Source: Nocardia carnea NBRC 14403 (GTDB taxonomy: Bacteria > Actinomycetota > Actinomycetes > Mycobacteriales > Mycobacteriaceae). From it: a stretch of DNA of 64,000 nucleotides. The notes under the pieces were generated by a model. It saw only the letters and a list, made by a program, of their open reading frames with translations, searched no databases and was not told the origin of the DNA. Within the stretch, counting starts at the first letter, position 1; every line of letters starts with the position of its first letter. The position numbers and the translations under genes are program-made. Positions 1 through 8,566 of this stretch are shown piece after piece. The stretch lies in the NCBI RefSeq assembly GCF_000308515.1, contig NZ_BAFV01000015.1, forward strand, positions 179,512 through 243,511. The letters are read 5' to 3'.

Positions 1-1
1 G

Positions 2-268
2 CTGGGCCAGGGCCGTGACGTGCTGGTCGCCATCAGCACCAACGAGGACCTGTCCCGGCTGCATCCCGCCGTGACCCGGCCGGGCAGATGCCTGGCGCAG
101 GTGGAGATCGGCAAGCTGACCGCCACCGAGGCGCGGACCTGGCTGGGCGATACGCCTGCCGATATTCCGGCCGGGGGCGCGACGCTTGCCGAACTCGTCG
201 CGCTTCGCGACCGCGCCGAAAGTATCGCGGTGCGCACCGAGTACGCCGACGGCGGAATGTACCTCTAG
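2..268 (+). CDS. C-terminal end of DUF5925/AAA-type ATPase (5' truncated)
   Basis: Only the last 88 residues lie in the window; the gene enters from the left edge in frame 2. The visible part reads DVLVAISTNEDLSRLHPAVT followed by RPGRCLAQVE, which is the sensor-1 and arginine-finger region of an AAA ATPase (an Asn after a hydrophobic strand, then the R-P-G-R motif). The tail after it (TWLGDTPADIPAGGATLAEL) is the small lid domain. This matches the end of actinobacterial DUF5925 ATPases as I remember them. The gene stops 70 bases before the TetR start, with the TetR operator between, so it is probably not cotranscribed with the next genes. Function is unknown beyond ATP-driven remodelling. 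Confidence 0.6.
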   Translation: MGQGRDVLVAISTNEDLSRLHPAVTRPGRCLAQVEIGKLTATEARTWLGDTPADIPAGGATLAELVALRDRAESIAVRTEYADGGMYL

Positions 269-305
269 AAACTTCCGGCCGGGCTTGTGGTCGGTGCAGT
301 GGATT

Positions 306-333
306 GATTATGACCGACCAGTCAGTCATAATC
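306..333. promoter_or_regulatory. Palindromic operator in front of the TetR gene
   Basis: The arms ATTATGAC (307-314) and GTCATAAT (325-332) are perfect inverted repeats, extended by a G:C pair at 306/333. The inner bases are partly symmetric too (GAC/GTC at 316-318 and 321-323). The site ends 5 bases before the TetR start codon. A 26-28 bp dyad with TGAC/GTCA half sites directly upstream of a TetR gene is the usual autoregulatory operator. Because it sits so close to the start, it probably overlaps the transcription start of a leaderless or short-leader mRNA. Confidence 0.75.
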
Positions 334-338
334 GATCC

Positions 339-908
339 ATGCCGAAGCGAGTGGATCAGGACAGGCGGCGCACCGACATAATCGAAGCTGCCGTGCGGGT
401 ATTCGCCCGCAAAGGTTTCGCGGCCTCCCGGATCGAGGACGTGGCGGCGGAGGCGGGCGTGGCGAAGGGCAGCGTCTATCTCGTGGTGCGCAGCCGCGAC
501 GAACTGTTGCTGGCGGCCTTCCAGCATTACCGGGAGCAATCGGCGGCAGTGGTGAACGAGCTCGGCCAGGGGCCGCCCCTGGACCGCCTCGGACGGCTGA
601 TCCGGTCGACGGTCGCGATGCTGGCCGCGCACCCCGACTATGCGCGAGTACTGCTCGACGTGTGGTCGGCACGCGCACCCATGAACACGGCAGAGGTGTA
701 CAGCGAGTACCGGACCGCAGTCGGAGGCCTCCTGCAGGAGGCCGCGGACGAAGGACAACTGCGGGCGGGAATCGGCGCCGAACACGCTGCCGTGATCGTC
801 GGGGCGATCGAAGGCTGTCTCGTGCAATGGCTGGCCGACGACCGGATCTCGCTGCCCGATCTGACAGAGCCCCTCCTCGCGATCTGCGTCGACGGGATCA
901 GACGATGA
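339..908 (+). CDS. TetR/AcrR family transcriptional regulator
   Basis: 189 residues, starting at the ATG just after the operator. The N-terminal helix-turn-helix is clear: RRRTDIIEAAVRVFARKGF, then SRIEDVAAEAGVAKGSVYL, the classic TetR recognition-helix pattern. The rest is a helical ligand-binding and dimerisation domain (about residues 60-189). A longer upstream in-frame start would run through the operator and the end of the previous gene, so the start at 339 is preferred. The stop overlaps the start of the next membrane-protein gene (ATGA), so the two are translationally coupled. The regulator probably controls itself and that membrane protein. The ligand is unknown. Confidence 0.9.
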   Translation: MPKRVDQDRRRTDIIEAAVRVFARKGFAASRIEDVAAEAGVAKGSVYLVVRSRDELLLAAFQHYREQSAAVVNELGQGPPLDRLGRLIRSTVAMLAAHPDYARVLLDVWSARAPMNTAEVYSEYRTAVGGLLQEAADEGQLRAGIGAEHAAVIVGAIEGCLVQWLADDRISLPDLTEPLLAICVDGIRR

Positions 909-1456
909 CCATCACCGACCGATTGATCGCGCCCGGCGCGACGAGGGACGAGATCGCACTCGGTTACTGCGCGGGGGCCGGTGGGGCCGTTGCCGCGGGC
1001 GCGCTCGCGTGGCAGGCAGGCCAAATGTGGCTGGTGGTCGTGGTGACTGCCCTCGTCGGCTTCGATATGTTCGGCGGCGCCGTCGTCAACGCGACCGCTT
1101 CGGCCACGCGCTGGTATCACCGGCAGGGCCGGGCGGCGCACAGTCATCTCCTGTTCGTTGTCGTCCACATCCAGCCATTCGTGCTCGCCCTCGCGGTGCC
1201 CGGGTACGGGTGGACTGCGGCGGCGGTGACCTATGGCCTGGCTCTGGTGTCCGCGGTCGCGGTGATCCGATCGCCGCGGGCGATCCGCACACCGGTGGCG
1301 TTCGGCGCGGTTGTCGCCGGAATACTGGTGACAACCACGCTGGTGACGGTCCCGCCTTTCCTGATGTGGTTTGCACCGGTGCTGCTGATCAAACTATTGC
1401 TCGGGCACCTGCTTCCTCATCCTGTTCGGTGCGGAACGCACCGCGGCTATCGTTGA
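905..1456 (+). CDS. Small integral membrane protein coupled to TetR
   Basis: 183 residues. It starts at the ATG that overlaps the TetR stop. After a short hydrophilic N-terminus (MTITDRLIAPGATRDEIALG) there are about five to six hydrophobic segments: GAVAAGALAWQAG, WLVVVVTALVGFDMFGGAVV, LLFVVVHIQPFVLALAV, AAVTYGLALVSAVAVI, VAFGAVVAGILVTTTLVTV and FLMWFAPVLLIKLLLGHLL. A cytoplasmic-looking basic loop (SATRWYHRQGRAAHSH) lies in the middle. I do not recognise a named family. Coupling to TetR suggests a regulated target such as an efflux or stress membrane protein, but that is inference from position only. Confidence 0.7.
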   Translation: MTITDRLIAPGATRDEIALGYCAGAGGAVAAGALAWQAGQMWLVVVVTALVGFDMFGGAVVNATASATRWYHRQGRAAHSHLLFVVVHIQPFVLALAVPGYGWTAAAVTYGLALVSAVAVIRSPRAIRTPVAFGAVVAGILVTTTLVTVPPFLMWFAPVLLIKLLLGHLLPHPVRCGTHRGYR

Positions 1457-1459
1457 TGG

Positions 1460-2410
1460 ATGGATGCATTGGCGGCGCTGCTCGAAGGCCCACGGGCCCG
1501 GGGCGCGTTCGTGCTGCGGTCGATGCTCAGCCCGCCGTGGTCCCTGCGGATCCAGGACGAATCGCCACTGACACTCGTGGCCGTGGTCCGGGGGTGGGCG
1601 TGGGTGCTCACCGCCGACGGCGAGCAGCGCCGGATCGAGGCCGGTGACGTTGCGGTGTTCCGGGGAACGCGGCCCTATACCGTCGCCGACGATCCCGCGA
1701 CCGAACCGCAGATCCTGATCAACCCCGGGCAGGTCACCACGACGCTGGACGGTGAAGTGCTCTGCGAGACCATGAGTCTCGGGGTACGGCAATGGGGTAA
1801 CGATCCGGACGGGGAAACGGTGTTCGTCACCGGCTCCTACGAATACGTGGGTGCGGTGAGCCGGCGCCTACTGCGTGCACTACCGCCGATGCTGGTACTG
1901 TCGCGCGGCCGTTCCGACGATCGGTTGCTCGACCTGCTGACCGACGAAACCGTCAAGGATCTGCCCGCCCAAGGCGTGGTGCTGGACCGCCTGCTGGACC
2001 TGCTGCTGATCTCGACCCTGCGCACCTGGTTCTCCGGCGCCGAGGCACCACCGTGGTACCACGCCTACGGCGACCCGCTGGTGGGAAAGGCCCTGCGACT
2101 ACTCCAGCACAACCCCGCCCACCCTTGGACCGTGGCCGCGCTCGCCCAGGAAGTCGGGGCGTCCCGGGCAGCGCTGGCCCGCCGGTTCACCGAACTGGTC
2201 GGGGAACCACCCATGGCATTCCTCACCGAATGGCGTCTCGACCTGGCCGCCGACCTGCTGCAGGGCACCGAGGACACGGTCGAGGCGATCGCCCGCCGGG
2301 TCGGGTACGGCAGCGCGTTCGCCTTGAGCACGGCGTTCAAACGGCACTTCGGCGTCAGCCCGAGGGAACACCGGGCCGGCGGTGCTGCCGCGGTCTCCTC
2401 GGCCAGTTGA
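1460..2410 (+). CDS. AraC-family regulator with cupin sensor domain
   Basis: 316 residues. Residues 1-190 form a cupin-type sensor: RIQDESPLTLVAVVRGWAWV, RIEAGDVAVFRGTRPYTVAD, as in AraC_binding/cupin_6 regulators. The C-terminal 100 residues hold the double helix-turn-helix (VAALAQEVGASRAALARRF, PMAFLTEWRLDLAADLL, AIARRVGYGSAFALSTAFKR, FGVSPREHR), the AraC/XylS signature. The start lies 3 bases after the stop of the membrane-protein gene, so it may belong to the same transcript. Regulators of this type usually sense small metabolites and control a nearby oxidoreductase or efflux gene; the following thioesterase is a candidate. No target site is obvious. Confidence 0.88.
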   Translation: MDALAALLEGPRARGAFVLRSMLSPPWSLRIQDESPLTLVAVVRGWAWVLTADGEQRRIEAGDVAVFRGTRPYTVADDPATEPQILINPGQVTTTLDGEVLCETMSLGVRQWGNDPDGETVFVTGSYEYVGAVSRRLLRALPPMLVLSRGRSDDRLLDLLTDETVKDLPAQGVVLDRLLDLLLISTLRTWFSGAEAPPWYHAYGDPLVGKALRLLQHNPAHPWTVAALAQEVGASRAALARRFTELVGEPPMAFLTEWRLDLAADLLQGTEDTVEAIARRVGYGSAFALSTAFKRHFGVSPREHRAGGAAAVSSAS

Positions 2411-2557
2411 TTCGTATACGGCGTAGCGGCCGGGTCTGCGGTCCGGATGCGGCGGTACCGGCGAGCCTGCCCGGTCTCGGTTGGACCGAGGACCGCGCAG
2501 ACCGGCGGCTGTTCCTCGACGGCACCGCCCGCCGACCGAGCCGGTATCGTCGCCCGG

Positions 2558-2992
2558 GTGACGACGCAGTATCCGGTGCTCTGGCCGGTGCCCACCCGTT
2601 GGGCCGATAACGACCACTACGGGCACGTGAACAACGTGACCTACTACGCGTACTTCGATACCGCGGTCAATGCGTGGTTGATGGACGCGACGGGCACCGA
2701 TATCCGTGAACTGCCCGCGATCGGGATCGTCGCGGAGACCTCCTGCCGGTTCCACGCCTCGCTCAGCTTCCCGGACAAACTGCAGGTAGGCCTGCGAATT
2801 GCCCGCCTCGGCCGCTCCAGCATCACCTACGACCTGGCGATCTTCCGGGAAGCCGGACAGGACCTGGAACACGCTGCCACCGGCACCTTCGTCCATGTCT
2901 ACGTGGACGAGACCACCCGGAAACCGGTCGAGATCCCCGAGGTCATCCGCACCGCTGCCCGGACACTGGTCACCGACGACACAGAGCGATAA
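2558..2992 (+). CDS. Acyl-CoA thioesterase, hotdog fold (4HBT)
   Basis: 144 residues from a GTG start chosen because the fold begins right there (VTTQYPVLWPVPTRWADNDH). The motif RWADNDHYGHVNNVTYYAYF is the 4-hydroxybenzoyl-CoA thioesterase signature, with the catalytic Asp in the xDxxGHVNN stretch. The central hotdog helix and strands follow (SCRFHASLSFPDKLQVGLRI). It should hydrolyse an acyl-CoA in the cytoplasm; the substrate cannot be told. Reading further upstream would add a non-homologous extension running from the end of the AraC gene. Length fits the family (130-150 residues). Confidence 0.9.
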   Translation: MTTQYPVLWPVPTRWADNDHYGHVNNVTYYAYFDTAVNAWLMDATGTDIRELPAIGIVAETSCRFHASLSFPDKLQVGLRIARLGRSSITYDLAIFREAGQDLEHAATGTFVHVYVDETTRKPVEIPEVIRTAARTLVTDDTER

Positions 2993-3240
2993 CGCGAATT
3001 CGGTAAACGCCGACCGAGGACGTCGACTGTTCCGATCGAGATCATGGTGTGCGGGCCGGTCGGATGCGGAAACTTCCAGGGCGCGATGGAACCGGATGAT
3101 GTTCGGCAGCGTCGGTTATGGGTGATGGATCTGTTGTCGAAGTGGAGGGGGCCGAGGTGGGTTGGTCGTTTACGCGGGTGGAACGCGGAAACTGCTGCCA
3201 CGTAACCGGTTCGGTCGCACTGTTCGGTGAGGTGTGCTGA

Positions 3241-6200
3241 GTGGGTATCGAGATCCCCGAAGCTTTGCAGTGGGTTTGCAAATACGTCGTCGGGGCCGGT
3301 GATTGGCCCGAGGGCGACGAGACCGCGATGCGGCGGGTGGAAACAGCGTGGGTGACGCTGGCCGCCGACCTTCAGGAAATCGGCCCGGACGCCAACCATG
3401 CGATCGATCAGGTGCTGGCCGCGATCGAGGGTGACACCGCTGCGGCGATCTCGGATCGCTGGACCGAACTCGGCCACGGCCAGGGCGCATTCGACGGCCT
3501 GATCAAACATATCGAAACGCTGGGTGACGAGATCGGTGACGGCGCAGCCGATATCGAGCACACCAAATTGGTGATCCTGGCGAGTTTGGCGATATTCGCG
3601 GTCGAGATGGCCATCCTCCTCGCCGCCGCGTCCACCGGTGTCGGAGCACCGGCCGCGGGCGCAAAAGCGGTGGTGGCCCAAACCGCGACCCGTCTCGCGG
3701 TGCGCACCGCGATCAAACAACTCTTGCAACGGCTGGTGTCGAAGGCGGCGATGAAAGCCGCGGCCCGTGCCGCCGTGCGCGGCGCCTGGGCCGCAGCATT
3801 GGAAGAAACCGCACTCGATCTCGGCATCAAGGCCGTCCAGGTCGCGGCGGGGCGTCGCGACGAGATCACCATGGACGATCTCACCGAGGCGGGCAAGAAC
3901 GCGCTGACCGCGGCCGCTACCGGCGCGGTGACGGGTGCGATGGGCCCGGACGGATTGACCACCCGCGACGTTCCCGGCGGCCCGGAAGGCGGGAACCCGC
4001 TGGCGAACGCCGCCAAGGATGCGGCGAAGGAAACGGTCGCGGGAGTCGCCGGCGAGGTCGCCGGCGAAGCCACCGATGCCGCGTTGAACGATCGGGAATT
4101 CAGCCTCGAAGAGGCGTTGTCCCCGGAGAACCTGTCCTCCGCTGCCGCCGCCGGTGTGCAGCGCGGCACAGAAACGCTGGGCGAGAACAACTCCACCGAC
4201 AACGGCAACAACCCCGACAGTGGGGGCGACGAATCGTCGAATGAATCACCCGGCACCGAGGGGCCGCCCGACACAGGCACCGGTGACGATTCGGGTGATC
4301 CCGCAACCCAGAGCCAGGGCCAAAACCAATCCCAGGGCCAGCAGAGTCAACCGTCGGGCCAGCAGCCGGGGCAATCGCAGTCCCCGAACACACAGCCTTC
4401 GTCCACCGATACCCAGACCTCCTCGTCCGGGCAGTCACCGGGCGAGCAGTCGCAGGGTCAGCCTCCCGGCAGCGGCGACCAGCCCAGCGGCCAGCAGCAG
4501 CCGAGCCAGAACGCATCGTCTCAGGAAGACCCCGCTGGCAGCCCTGAGAACGGTTCCCCACTGAGTGAGACACCTTCCACTCCGGAAACGCAACAGCCAC
4601 AGCAGCCGTCTGCCGGGGATTCCCAACAGGTTCAGTCGACCGACACCGCAACCCCGGATACCCAGCAGCCGCAACAATCCGACACCGACACCGACACCGG
4701 CACCGAGCCCCCGCCGCAACAACCCCAGCCCGCCGAGACCGACGCCCCGCAGCCGCCGCCCTCCGAGACCGGCAGCCCGCAGCCATCACCCTCCGAGACC
4801 GGCAGCCCGCAGCCGTCACCCTCCGAGACCGGCAGCCCGCAGCCGTCACCCCCCGAGCCCGGCCTTTCCAGCCCGTCGCAGTCTCAGCCCACCGGCAACG
4901 AAACGCCTTCGGATAGCGCCGCTTCTACCAATGGCAACCCGCAGACGCCCGATACTGCTTCCACCACGAGCGGCCCGCAGGCGCCCGATACCACCTCCAC
5001 GCCGGAACAGCCCTTTTCCAGCCTGAACCTGCCGTCGGACCCGCCTCCGCAACAACCCACGTCCAGTCTCAACCTCCCTCCCGAACCCGCAGCACCCCCA
5101 GGTCCCGGTACAACACCGAGCAACTCCCATACCCCCGAAACGTCGACGACCCCGGGGACCCCAGCAGCGCCCACCGCCGCTACCACGCCCGGCACCCAAC
5201 CGGTGACCGGAGCACCCACCACACCGAATCACCCCGGCACCACCACTTCCCCTCCGCCGACCGCACCAGCCGAAACAACGCCGTCGGGCACATCTGCCGC
5301 CACCCCGCCCGCTGCCGCCGTCCCGCAATCCCCGGGCACCCCGTCCACGCCGGAAAACACGCCCACCACCACATCGGCCGCGGCCACCGCAACACCGTCA
5401 CCTCCCGGCCCTGTCCCGGCCCCGCCGCCCACGGCCGACACCCCCCGCGCCCCAACAGCCTCTGAGGCTGCGACAAGCACCCCCTCCACCACTTCCACCG
5501 GTGTTCCCCGGAACCAATCCGCCGCCCCCACTCCGCGCCGGACCGGTGACACCACCCCGGCGACCGATCCCGCTCGCCCGCAGAACACCGGCGATGGACC
5601 CGCTGCCCCCCGAACAAACCCCAACACACCGGGCTTCGACCACAACATCTTCGACCCCGCCGACCACGCCCGCTTCCTCGCCGACTTCTCCCGCCCACCC
5701 ATCCCCACCAACGCCGGCCCCACACCCGACCGGAACCCGTCGCCGACCCCGAACCGCCCCCACCAGCCAACGGACCCGGCCACCACACAGAACCGGCCCA
5801 CCCCATCACCCCAGAACCCGGCGCGTACCGATTCGACAGCGTCCCGCACAGACCAACCCGCCCCCACCACCCCGGCCCGAAATCCGGACCGACCTCCCCC
5901 CGGCCCCGTCCAACTACCACCGAACCACCCGAACGCCCCGCGCCCAGGTGACCCCGTCTGGAACTCACCCGAGCAGAACACCACGCGCCCCACCGAGCCG
6001 ATCCGGAACTCGCTGCATCGATCCGACACCCCGGCACCTCCGCCCAACCGGAATCCGTCGAACACTCCGCCACCGGACCCACGCACCCAACCACCCACGA
6101 ATCCGCCGCGCAGTCCCCAGCAAAGCCGACCGACGCCCAGGCCCCCGGACCCCCGGCTGCCCAACGCCCCGCACCACAACCCGGTCAACCAGCGAAACTC

Positions 6201-7377
6201 TGGTGAGCCGCACAGAACTCCGACCGAATTCCACTCCGACCCCGGCCGCCCCCAACGGCCGCAATGGAATACACCACGCCCGACTGACCCCATCTGGAAT
6301 TCGCCCCAACCGACCCGGAATCCGACGACACCGCCGACCACGCCCCAGGAAACTTGGCGCCGACCACCCCCGAATGAACCCCGGCCCGGTGATCCGATCT
6401 GGAATTCCCCACGCCAAAACCCCATCGCTCCCGCACAGGATGGGCCGAACACCCGCCCGACTATGCCGATTCACCAGCAGAGCATTCCGCCACGACAAAC
6501 TCAGTTCCCGCGGCAGCAACGTCATCCGCAGACACCTCCGAGTGCTGCGCAGCGAGATAACTGGGGCGGTACCGCGCCGACGCCCGGCCTACCCGCGGAC
6601 CCGGCCAGGTTTCGAGCTCCGGAATCTCTTCCACCCGCCAACCCCGCCCCGCCGTATGTCCGGTCCGCTGGTGCATCAACCGAGCGTGAAGGGGATAGCG
6701 ATGCCACTCGCCGAAATGAGCCGGTCAGTCCCTTCCGTCGACTGATCCGACGGTTCACACCTGAGCCTCCACCTGAAGAACCGGCAGTATCCGGCGGCGA
6801 CGCACAGGCACCGACGCCCGAGTCGGCGCCGACCGTCGTACCCGACAGCACACCGCCGGTGGAAATTGATCCACGTCCCGAGAGCCCTTATGGGTCGACA
6901 CCGCCGTTCAATACGACTGAGCTGAGCCCGGCATTTCGCGGAGAGGACGTTATGGGCGGTGTCTGGCCTGAGTCAGCAGTGGAATACCTGGGCGAGGGGC
7001 AACGGGAACAATTCAGGCTCACTGTTGTAGATGGATTGATCTACGACGCGGCTGGGGAGCTCTTCGATACAAGTAACGCTGACTCGGAGTCCAGTGACAG
7101 TGAAGGGCGCGCAATCTTTGTGATGGATAGCGAAGGTAATATATACGCGTCGACCAGCCATCCCCGAGGCGAATTCCATCATTCGAGCTTCCTGTCCGGT
7201 GAGCCGGTGGCTGCAGCGGGCGAGCTATTCGTTATCAATGGCGAGCTCCAACGCCTAACCGACTCGAGTGGGCATTATGGCCCCTCGCGGGCATACACGC
7301 TACAGTTCGCTCATTACTTGCGGAACCAGGGCGTGCAGATTGCCTCGGACCAAATTAATTTTAGGGCTTTCTACTGA
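3241..7377 (+). CDS. CpnT-like ESX polymorphic toxin with IQM-like C-terminus
   Basis: 1,378 residues from a GTG start. Residues 1-110 are a WXG100-like helical domain (IPEALQWVCKYVVGAGDWPE). Residues about 115-140 are hydrophobic (LVILASLAIFAVEMAILLAA), followed by an Ala-rich helical region to about 310. This is the N-terminus used by CpnT-like type VII secreted toxins. Residues about 310-1200 are a Pro/Gln/Ser/Thr linker with 10-residue repeats and a recurring RP-x-x-PI-x-NS motif. The last about 145 residues (nt 6940-7377) form a folded domain with YLGEGQREQF, GRAIFVMDSEGNIYAS, FHHSSFLSGEP and SGHYGPS. These motifs line up with the plant IQM domain as I recall it. Base composition falls sharply in this last domain, as expected of an exchanged toxin tip. 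The next gene probably supplies immunity. Confidence 0.8.
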   Translation: MGIEIPEALQWVCKYVVGAGDWPEGDETAMRRVETAWVTLAADLQEIGPDANHAIDQVLAAIEGDTAAAISDRWTELGHGQGAFDGLIKHIETLGDEIGDGAADIEHTKLVILASLAIFAVEMAILLAAASTGVGAPAAGAKAVVAQTATRLAVRTAIKQLLQRLVSKAAMKAAARAAVRGAWAAALEETALDLGIKAVQVAAGRRDEITMDDLTEAGKNALTAAATGAVTGAMGPDGLTTRDVPGGPEGGNPLANAAKDAAKETVAGVAGEVAGEATDAALNDREFSLEEALSPENLSSAAAAGVQRGTETLGENNSTDNGNNPDSGGDESSNESPGTEGPPDTGTGDDSGDPATQSQGQNQSQGQQSQPSGQQPGQSQSPNTQPSSTDTQTSSSGQSPGEQSQGQPPGSGDQPSGQQQPSQNASSQEDPAGSPENGSPLSETPSTPETQQPQQPSAGDSQQVQSTDTATPDTQQPQQSDTDTDTGTEPPPQQPQPAETDAPQPPPSETGSPQPSPSETGSPQPSPSETGSPQPSPPEPGLSSPSQSQPTGNETPSDSAASTNGNPQTPDTASTTSGPQAPDTTSTPEQPFSSLNLPSDPPPQQPTSSLNLPPEPAAPPGPGTTPSNSHTPETSTTPGTPAAPTAATTPGTQPVTGAPTTPNHPGTTTSPPPTAPAETTPSGTSAATPPAAAVPQSPGTPSTPENTPTTTSAAATATPSPPGPVPAPPPTADTPRAPTASEAATSTPSTTSTGVPRNQSAAPTPRRTGDTTPATDPARPQNTGDGPAAPRTNPNTPGFDHNIFDPADHARFLADFSRPPIPTNAGPTPDRNPSPTPNRPHQPTDPATTQNRPTPSPQNPARTDSTASRTDQPAPTTPARNPDRPPPGPVQLPPNHPNAPRPGDPVWNSPEQNTTRPTEPIRNSLHRSDTPAPPPNRNPSNTPPPDPRTQPPTNPPRSPQQSRPTPRPPDPRLPNAPHHNPVNQRNSGEPHRTPTEFHSDPGRPQRPQWNTPRPTDPIWNSPQPTRNPTTPPTTPQETWRRPPPNEPRPGDPIWNSPRQNPIAPAQDGPNTRPTMPIHQQSIPPRQTQFPRQQRHPQTPPSAAQRDNWGGTAPTPGLPADPARFRAPESLPPANPAPPYVRSAGASTEREGDSDATRRNEPVSPFRRLIRRFTPEPPPEEPAVSGGDAQAPTPESAPTVVPDSTPPVEIDPRPESPYGSTPPFNTTELSPAFRGEDVMGGVWPESAVEYLGEGQREQFRLTVVDGLIYDAAGELFDTSNADSESSDSEGRAIFVMDSEGNIYASTSHPRGEFHHSSFLSGEPVAAAGELFVINGELQRLTDSSGHYGPSRAYTLQFAHYLRNQGVQIASDQINFRAFY
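4751..4860 (+). repeat. 30-bp tandem repeat coding for SETGSPQPSP
   Basis: Three full copies and flanking partial copies of a 30-base unit (starts near 4761, 4791 and 4821) encode the 10-residue repeat SETGSPQPSP in the toxin linker. The copies differ by only one or two bases, so the expansion is recent and keeps frame. Confidence 0.85.
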
Positions 7378-7393
7378 TTGTTGGAGGATGTAA

Positions 7394-8497
7394 ATGGTAA
7401 GTCCCTGGGTTGGTATGCTGAATGTTATCGTCCATGATGTACGTGACCGTGAACTCGACGACGGTCTCGCGGATTCAGTGGCAAAATATTTGCTCCGGAA
7501 GCCTATAGGGACCAAGAGCCAGGAGGAGCAATATCGGATACTCGCCGATGGTATCCGCCAGGGGTATCCGGGGTCGGCCACCATCCCGACCCCGCACGCC
7601 CCGGAACGGATACGGGCTTTTGTTGCCGAGGTCGTACAGCGAATGGATGCTGCTCGTCCTTGGCCGGAACTTCCCTACCTTCCCCTGCCGCGAGAAAATA
7701 TCGCCGACTTCTTGAGTTCGGCCCAACCGATCGCGCGAATACACGCATCGTTTCACAAGGTGGGTGGTGCCCTGGGGAGGGGATTCTATAATGACCGCGA
7801 ATACGGTACCTATCTACCTCTTCGAATGAGATCCGGAGTCGAGATCGTCTTGGCTGCATATTACTGGGAGGGTAGTTCCGACATCCTGCTGATCGCGTCG
7901 GGCACCACAGTCCCGGCGCATGAGATCGTGCGGGAACTTGTCGACGGCTCCAAGCTCGATCGGAAACTGATCAGGTTGGTTATTTCTCCTGAAGATCTCG
8001 AATACGAAAACATAATCTACGACACCACGCCGTTGCAGCCTGAATTCCACGGTGAACATATCCCGGGCAACGATGTCTGGGGTAGTACGGTGGTCGACTA
8101 CCTCGAGCCTGTCCAAGCTGCCAAATACAGGCTTTTTGCCAACAATGGGACCGTTTACCGAAACAACGACCACACGCAACCGTTCGATACCACCCACGCA
8201 CGGACTCTCTGGACCCCCGATGGCGGCCGCGCCATATTCGTCATGGACGCCGATGGCCACCTCTACTCCTCTCCCGACCACATCCTCGGGCGCTTCCATC
8301 ACTCCAGTTTCCTGGCGGGACAACCGGTCGCCGGTGCCGGCGAAATCCAGGTCATTCAGGGTCGCGTCCAGCTTCTTTCCGACCACAGCACGCACTATCG
8401 CCCGGCGCGGCGATTCACTCGGCAGGTAGTCGACAGCCTGCGCCGGCAGGGTATTCCGTTCGACGAGCAGGCGATCGAATACCACTACCCCGAGTGA
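7394..8497 (+). CDS. Protein with unknown N-terminal domain fused to an IQM-like domain
   Basis: 367 residues. A GGAGG six bases before the ATG at 7394 supports the start. Residues 1-205 (WVGMLNVIVHDVRDREL, EQYRILADGIRQGYPGS, EIVLAAYYWEGSSDILLIA) are not recognised. Residues about 215-367 repeat the C-terminal domain of the preceding toxin: YLEPVQAAKYRL, GRAIFVMDADGHLYSS, GRFHHSSFLAGQPVAGAGEI, HYRPARR. It follows the toxin by 16 bases, the usual place of an immunity gene. It could be an immunity domain fused to a second toxin domain, a decoy, or an orphan toxin. It has no ESX N-terminus or signal peptide. GC content near its start is about 43 percent, far below the neighbourhood. Confidence 0.7.
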   Translation: MVSPWVGMLNVIVHDVRDRELDDGLADSVAKYLLRKPIGTKSQEEQYRILADGIRQGYPGSATIPTPHAPERIRAFVAEVVQRMDAARPWPELPYLPLPRENIADFLSSAQPIARIHASFHKVGGALGRGFYNDREYGTYLPLRMRSGVEIVLAAYYWEGSSDILLIASGTTVPAHEIVRELVDGSKLDRKLIRLVISPEDLEYENIIYDTTPLQPEFHGEHIPGNDVWGSTVVDYLEPVQAAKYRLFANNGTVYRNNDHTQPFDTTHARTLWTPDGGRAIFVMDADGHLYSSPDHILGRFHHSSFLAGQPVAGAGEIQVIQGRVQLLSDHSTHYRPARRFTRQVVDSLRRQGIPFDEQAIEYHYPE

Positions 8498-8566
8498 TCA
8501 GGCCGGCGGCAGCGGCGTGAATTCGGTGGACGCAAACCGAGTGTCACCGACCGGATGGAGTGTCGA

